Part shown: one piece after another, positions 57,801 through 64,000 of the stretch
How the letters are laid out: the number at the start of each line of letters is the position of its first letter
How positions within the stretch are numbered: position 1 is the stretch's first letter
Assembly: GCF_040436345.1 (NCBI RefSeq)
Contig: NC_133230.1
Span: 10,364,197 to 10,428,196 of the forward strand
Reading direction: 5' to 3'
Origin: Pagrus major
Lineage: Eukaryota; Chordata; Actinopteri; Spariformes; Sparidae
Length of the DNA: 64,000 nt
Made by a program: the position numbers and the translations under genes
The notes under the pieces: model-generated
Told to the model about the DNA's origin: nothing
The model's database searches: none
The model's input: only the letters and a program-made list of their open reading frames with translations

Positions 57801-59424
57801 TTTAGAGACCCCCTCAAGCTATATGCAAATATATTGCTGCAATAATTAAACTTTTTACCCCTTGCACCTTATCCTCGTTGGAAAAACTTGAAACAACCAA
57901 TTCCAGTTTTTAACATTTCATAGAGGCTATTGACACCGCACTTAATCTCCAAACCATAATTATCATTGGTCAGAAAGGTTGATAGCCACTAACTAAGCAA
58001 ACCAAACATTAATTTTCTTGATTCGATATAATTAACTAAAGAACAAGATGCAAGCTGAATTACTCACCAGCTTTTGTGCCATTGGGTGCAACAGATTGTT
58101 TAACGTTTCCGCCCTTTGCTGCAGTTGAAGCTACCGATTGTTTCAGGACACCTGATGAAACAAGCAAGAACAATACATGAAAAATCATGTCAACGTCACC
58201 CATGTAACACTAGACTCTATTATCTTGATAACAATACTTTGTGCTTATGATTATGATGAAAAATTAGGTATTTTACAAGGAGTACATTTGAATTCAGGCA
58301 GATTCCTAACTATGAAAACATAACTATTAAAATTAAACATTTATAGAAAAGAAGTTGTTTTTTTTAAGAGACTGCATTTCTCTATTATTCTGACGACATT
58401 TCAGCCCTGATGCCTTCTTCCAGATCGACAATCTGGAAGAAGGCAGGCAATCACTTTAATCCTACTTTAAAATAAGCATTTCCCAAACTGTCAAGGCTTT
58501 GTATCATGATGATGTTTATGAGCATGAGGCTTGTAATCCTGACATATAAAACACATCCCAGCTTATGCACGCTCTTCTATCAACCCAGTAGGCTGCTCAT
58601 CTTACCTCTGGAAGGACCCACAGCCACAGTGGCAGCTCCCATTCCTCTGACTGGCTTAGCTGTGTGAGGGACAAAGAGAGACAAGAATAATATATATTAC
58701 AATATTTCATACACAGTCTTGTTGCATACTGACATGTTAAAAGTATGGTAAATGACACAACATCTAGAGATCTTATTTACTATGCACAAATGCCTTTATG
58801 AAAAGGTCTGTGCAGCGTCCGACACTGATGAAAAAAAATGATCCTAAAATTCAGGTTTTTGCAAATAACTTACAAATAGGTGCTCTGGATGCCGCAACAG
58901 CAGGCCGCTTGCCACCAATGATAGTAGCAGCTGCCTGTGGTTTGACATGCTCTGGGTCCTTACGAATCCTTTTCTGCAAGAAGCAAGAGCGATGAGTCAA
59001 CATTTTGAGCTATAACAATAATCTACTTTTTCTTGCACACCTTACCCGTGATCATTTTAGGGACACAAATGTTTGACAAATCTACTCTCTGGAACAAACC
59101 AATTATTACAGATAGATGCAACAACATAAATCCGATCTGATACAGCACCACCAACAAATATAAAATACAGTTATAATAAGCACACACAACAAGAACTGGA
59201 TTAGAGCTGGAGCTGTATTACTTTTCATTTTAGATGAGGAGCAGCTTGATGTACATCAGCAAAATTAAACTGACACAGATAATAACTGCTGATGCCAATT
59301 AAATGAAAGAAGTGGGTGATTTTGTAGTACAAACCTGAGCAGGCGCAAAGTCTTGGGCGTTCTCTGAGCTGCTGTTGCTGCTCGTAAGGACCCTTTTGCT
59401 TGACATAACTGGCAAGCGGGACAT
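51876..59424 (-). CDS. kifc1: Kinesin family member C1 (kinesin-14, HSET)
   Basis: Minus-end-directed C-terminal kinesin that cross-links and focuses spindle microtubules. Sixteen coding exons: 59335-59424, 58874-58973, 58606-58659, 58068-58151, 57228-57426, 56967-57132, 56512-56679, 56158-56271, 55939-56025, 55585-55782, 54213-54377, 53898-54036, 53494-53633, 53261-53334, 52847-52922 and 51876-51920; 1,899 nt, 632 aa (human 673). Layout: basic Ser-rich tail of about 110 residues, coiled-coil stalk to residue 287, then the motor, starting with the neck signature [12 protein letters not shown]. The ATP loop is GQTGSGKT (near 378-385), switch I NDRSSRSH, switch II DLAGSE, and the end is [10 protein letters not shown]. 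The stalk-to-motor intron uses a GC donor (AAG then GCAAGT at 56511). The start ATG lies three bases into its exon; exon 1 near 60,361-60,400 appears non-coding. Confidence 0.96.
58411..58445. repeat. Perfect 15-bp inverted repeat, 5-bp spacer
   Basis: TGCCTTCTTCCAGAT, spacer CGACA, then ATCTGGAAGAAGGCA, in a kifc1 intron. The neighbouring GACATTTCAGCCCTGATG resembles the ends of some retroelements. Confidence 0.85.
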
Positions 59425-60390
59425 ATTCTGCTGGAGGTTAAGAGGTAAATTACGGTCAAACATACAGAAAATCTTAAGCATTTACACATCTCTGTCATTC
59501 TAATATCAACCAGGGGCATAGTTGTCTGTGCCTATCTTGTATTACCATTTGAGTTGAAAAAGATAAGTATCTCTTTCTCTGATATATAAATACCAGCCAA
59601 GTTTTTAAAAAGGTCACAACACATACTGCCATTCTGAAGACATTTCCAAAATCCACAGAAACTCTTCAAACTATCCGGATGGGTTGGGTTGGGTACCATC
59701 TTTGTTTGCATTATGAAACAAGAGTGCCTTCTGGTTTTGTTCAAGATCGTAGTATTTCTTTTTTGCGGGGGTAATAAATGCTTAGCTCTGTGACTCAATG
59801 GCAAGTAAATAAATGAGAGGCACAGACTGGGCCTAAGCACGATTCATTGTAATGTTATAACACATAGCGAGAGAGAGAGATAGAGATAGCATAGAGTACA
59901 TTCATATGGAGTTTCTTTGAACGCCAATAATCAGACATAGTTTGCCATTAAGGTGACAGGATCAGGACTCCCACAGCTAATGTTAGCTTAACTTCAGAGC
60001 TAAATCAACTAAATAACTAGACTGCATGATAACGTTACAAGAGCGAGAAACCACACCTAGTTAATCTATATAGGTTCTAACATAAGAAAAATGTTAAATG
60101 TTTAAGTAGGTTGGGTTAAATAGTCGATTTTGTCGACGTTAATCACGTAAAACCTACTTACTAGTTAACCAACGTTCATGTTATTGCTAACGTTAGCTGT
60201 TCACATACTTGCCGTCCGTTAGCCTGAGCATTAAAGCTAAATAGCTACGTAAAAACACAAGACCAATTGTTTTTGTGTCGTTTCTAAGCAAGTATCGCCC
60301 CCTCTAAACCCTGAGTTGAAATAAATGTTTAAATAGCTTCACTTTATAGAAAGTTACCTTGGGTAAAGTTGAGTTTCAGCACCGCTCCGT

Positions 60391-60468
60391 CCAATCCGCC
60401 GCCTCCGGCCGTTTGAATTTCAAATCGAACTGTTTTGGTGGGCGCTTCGGACAAGCTGCCGTGATTGG
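60391..60468 (-). promoter_or_regulatory. kifc1 core promoter with CCAAT boxes and CHR-like site
   Basis: On the minus strand a CCAAT box (complement of 60464-60468) lies about 40 bp before TTTGAAATTCAAA (60412-60424), which contains the cell-cycle homology region core TTTGAA. CCAAT plus CHR is the usual architecture of G2/M genes bound by NF-Y and the DREAM/MuvB complex, which fits a mitotic kinesin. A second, inverted CCAAT lies at 60391-60395. The local sequence is GC-rich and is followed by an exon with donor AAG-GTAACT at about 60,361. Confidence 0.55.
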
Positions 60469-60599
60469 CTGAGCCAGCGTAGCCCCGCCTCCATCTTCTT
60501 GTATGCTGTTACGTCGTACGGAGTGTCCCACTCGGGCGGGATACACCGATGTTGTTTTACCGCTTTCCTCACAGTCGCCAAAAAATGTCAAATCAATCG

Positions 60600-63500
60600 C
60601 GATTACGTTACAAAGTCAAACATATGAGGTAATTTCTTTTATTTACTGTTTTTTGATAAACTGAGACACATTGTATCGTATCACTCCCTTGACAAACTAT
60701 TAGTAGGTATTAAAAATAAAGATTTATTTCTTTTATACAGCACAATTTCATTTGTCCACACAGTAACTACAATGTGGGAGTCTTGGACACTCTCACTTTA
60801 ATCCCTTTTACACACTTTGAACTGCTTTCCAAATAGTTGTTTACCACCACTGAACAAATATACCACTCTTGACCCACTGTTGCAATTTCCACATCAGGAG
60901 GCTGATTAATTTGTGTTACACACACAGCAACCACTCAGAATCACTGGACTACAAATCAATGTATGAGCACTATTTTCTCCACTGTGATGTTGGTTATGGA
61001 GCTTTATAGATACATATAAGAAACCTATGCAGAAACAGACCTAACTTAGTACCACGCAGTCTGGATTTTAATAAAGAAATCAGACAATTACGTTTTTTCA
61101 TCATAAACTGTTTTCGAACTTTATTCTCCGTAAGGGAAGAAACAGTCTGTTCAGATGAGCAAGAGGTGTAACTGTGCATACAGTATGCAAGAGTGTAGCA
61201 TAAGAGGGTCATTAATAACTGTATTATTATCAGGAGCATCAGTAATAATATTAACAAGAATATCGAGAATGTGTTATTTTTCATAAAAGGACACAATGAA
61301 ATACAAGGAGGAGTATACATGAAGACAATCAACCTGTTGTACAGGCTGCTTGAACATTTTGATTGGGTAGCTTGTGCACAAAAACATGGCAACAGTGTCC
61401 CAGGTCACCTACACCACAGCCCCATTTAATTTAATTTAATTGTTAGATATACTCTCAGTTGATTTGTAAAAATGTTCATGAAGAAATTCTCATGATTGAT
61501 CAATATTAAGAATTGATTTTCAGGTTGCGTTGGGCCACAACCATCTTGGCGACAAACTAAACTTTCAGTTAACTTGGCCAAACCTTTTTCAGGTTACATC
61601 ATAAATAGACTGAATTGAGTGCAAAGGGCGAGGGTGGTTGAAACTGCAAAAAATGTTGCGTAGTCACACATTACAGAAAGAGAAAATGATTTTACCATAG
61701 TTTAACCAACTTTTTGGGCAATCCCCAAAGTTTTCAGGCCTGGAGTTTATCATTATTTTGCAGACTTTGCTGGGGATGGATGCTCTGGTCCATCAGAACT
61801 AAAGGTGACCTGGGATACGGCCAATGATTTGGTACTTGTTAATTTGAGTTCCTTTAGTTTCCATATATGCTTTATACAGGACATACTTCCCTTTTACAGT
61901 TGAAAAAAGTATTTTCTATCTATTTTATGTACAGCATACTGCAATACAATAATGCCTCGGATTGATAATAATGTGTATAACATTTGCAATACAGTTATAA
62001 TGAAAGTAGTAATAATATGTATGAAAAGTTCTTTAAAAAAAGATTGATAACAGTACCTGTCAGCCATTTTTATCACACAGTCATTTCCCCAACAATTGCC
62101 CTGTCAATGTTGAGTTGGGCCGTCTTAACTCATTGGAGGATAGCAAACTGCCTTAATCTGAATAGTTACAAAAAATGGGGAAAAAATCACTCTTTAAGGA
62201 CTTTTCTCTCTGTTCCCTTCGCATTCATGCAATCACTTTGCTTTCTCTCTGAGTTTGTTCACACGTTCCTCTATTGGTAGAAAAATACATACATATGATA
62301 TATTAAAAAAAAGTACAATGATGACAAACATAGGCATGAAGTACAAGCTTCATCAAGTGCTTTCTTTATGACCCCTCCCACCCCCCCAACCCCTTTATTC
62401 TCTCATGTTTCCATCTCGCTCTGCTGCAGATTCCTCACATTTAGTGCACAGGTCCGTCTCTTTTGTTCAATACTTTGGGTTCCGAAAAAGAAATGGTTCC
62501 TCAACTCCTTCCTGCCCGATGGAAGGTTGAGTGTAAATAAGGACATCATGATTTGTGAAATGCACACGTTGAGATTCAGCCCCAGGCTTTAGCCTAATCC
62601 TGGACTACACCACATTCTTTTCTTTCTGCTGCCCCTCTTCTTTTGTGGTGATTTCAATTCAGTCTTTGTGATCCAACCTCTTCTGTCTGCGGTACCTCAG
62701 CAGTGTTGTTCAAAAGCAATTTAAATTTATCAACCCAGGCCTTCCTCATTTTTCGGGTCAGCTCTTCCATCTCAGTTGCTATAATAAATCTCCTGTCTTT
62801 CATCACTGATTCCTTCGTTTTGGCTTAAACTAAATAATGGAGAATGTTCAGATTAATGTGATCTGAATGTGTTCAAACATTACATTATTCTCTGGACCAT
62901 AGATGTGCAGAGAATAGTGTAAATATTATTTTACAGATATTTTACACCTTCATCCTCCTTTGATGCCTATTGCAAACAACGCAATACAAAAAAACAAAAG
63001 AGAAGGGACACCAATGAGCCTCTTTGCTCAAGATTCTCAGAGGAGGACTGCTGGTTTAGGATCAGTGTATTAACTATATTTTAAGTCATTGTCCGGTCCA
63101 TCAACTTATGGCTGATTAAATGTGAAATCAGACTCAAGATGCTTTGAGAAATTCAGGACCAGATTTTATCGTGTCCTCTATTATTATAATGATATAAAAG
63201 CCAAAACTGATCTCTGATTAGTTTTCAATAGTCTTCACAAACTGGAAGAATGTGTTTTCAGGCTGAAGAATAAACTACGCATATCAGTGTCCTAGACCAG
63301 CATTTCTACTGAGAGATACTTGGCACAAGTGGGCTCAGGAATCGAGAAGCACATTGTAAAATATCTGTGTTCTAACAAGTAATTTACTGTTGTACTCAGC
63401 ATTAAAACTTCTTAAAAAAGGGAAAACTGGCATTGTGTGGATTCAATTTTACCGTTATCTTTGAAAATGACCCACTCAACCCCTTTGAAAATAATTTCAC

Positions 63501-64000
63501 TCAAAGCCAAAGGAAAGTGGGTCTAAACTGATTCCACTAGTGCAGAAGTTTCAAAGTGGGAGGAGGACATCCCCAGGAAGCCCCATACAGTTTCAGGGGA
63601 GGCTCAGTAAATGGAAGTAAGAAATTATCACATGATTTATTACCTTAGTTATCAACAGAATAGCCTTAATCTGTGTGAATTAATGTAAAGAGATAGTTTA
63701 GTAATGCAGTAGTTTTGTGGTGTTGGTGTTTTCCCACTTCCCCAGAGTCAGAAACTAATAAATGCCTTTGGGCAGAACTTTCTTTTATAAAGAAAGTTCT
63801 ATTTGCTGCAGTCTGAAGTTATATTAAACACCACAATCAGGCTGTTTTGGCTCAATTATTGAGTGTCTGTGGGATCAAACAACATAATCATGATCCCATA
63901 GGCTAAGTGTGGTGAGGTGGTCGGTGCCTTTTTCAAAGCTTTGTCTGAGGGAAGACCCACAGTTCTTGAAAACCCCTGCACTTGTGTCTAGTTACATTTT
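60600..64000. other. Region upstream of kifc1
   Basis: AT-rich DNA with short frames only, apart from the candidate exon at 62,654-62,823. If that exon is real, 60,700-62,650 would be its 3' UTR. Confidence 0.5.
62654..62823 (-). CDS. Candidate terminal coding exon of an unrecognised gene
   Basis: On the minus strand there is an acceptor-like site (TTTAAG) followed by 55 open codons and a TGA. The translation is basic and helical-looking; it includes KESVMKDRRFIIATEMEEL, then TRKMRKAWVDKFKLLL, and ends EVGSQRLN. I do not recognise the family. The polypyrimidine tract in front of the site is moderate, and no donor-bearing partner exon was found to its right within the window. It could be the last exon of the next MHC-region gene, whose body lies beyond 64,000, or chance open frame. 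Confidence 0.3.

Noticed and set aside
1-64000. CRISPR arrays, bacterial operons or integrated phage
   Set aside because: None seen; the DNA is a vertebrate nuclear region with spliced genes.

Overview
This window is vertebrate nuclear DNA: split genes with GT-AG introns, many interspersed repeats and dinucleotide microsatellites. It comes from the MHC class I region of a ray-finned fish, most likely a percomorph. The evidence is two U-lineage (classical-type) MHC class I genes beside tapasin, followed by daxx, zbtb22 and kifc1. No known classical gene is claimed by name for the class I loci, and the species cannot be named from the sequence.

Layout. 1-4,370: class I gene A (minus strand), with leader, alpha1, alpha2 and alpha3 exons visible and no transmembrane exon in the window. 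4,370-7,430: intergenic DNA with a decayed Penelope-like retroelement. 7,430-17,760: class I gene B (minus), complete, with eight coding exons. A and B are head-to-tail tandem duplicates; homology extends about 480 bp upstream of each promoter and stops at 4,369 and 17,755. 17,760-21,420: no gene seen. 21,422-25,660: tapasin (plus), eight exons, 442 aa. 28,477-35,602: daxx (plus), ten coding exons, 751 aa, with a LINE fragment in one intron. 35,900-45,000: repeat-rich gap with a tRNA-derived SINE and several MITE families. 45,007-48,595: zbtb22 (minus), four coding exons, 775 aa, with a 5' non-coding exon near 50,401. 51,876-59,424: kifc1 (minus), sixteen coding exons, 632 aa, with a promoter near 60,400. 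60,600-64,000: no recognised gene; one candidate terminal exon of an unknown minus-strand gene at 62,654-62,823.

How the genes relate. Class I heavy chains present peptides; tapasin edits that peptide load in the ER and bridges class I to the TAP transporter. The gene pair therefore forms a functional antigen-presentation block. daxx (H3.3 chaperone and SUMO-dependent corepressor), zbtb22 (BTB zinc-finger factor) and kifc1 (minus-end mitotic kinesin-14) are the usual passengers of the extended MHC in jawed vertebrates.

The points most worth a second look are: gene A may lack a transmembrane exon; the alpha2 exon of gene B is bracketed by 830-bp near-identical direct repeats; a cytoplasmic-tail exon of gene B is duplicated; tapasin has no cysteine where human Cys95 sits; kifc1 has a GC-AG intron; and the local gene order differs from the human one. 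I found no wholly new system that the sequence alone would support.
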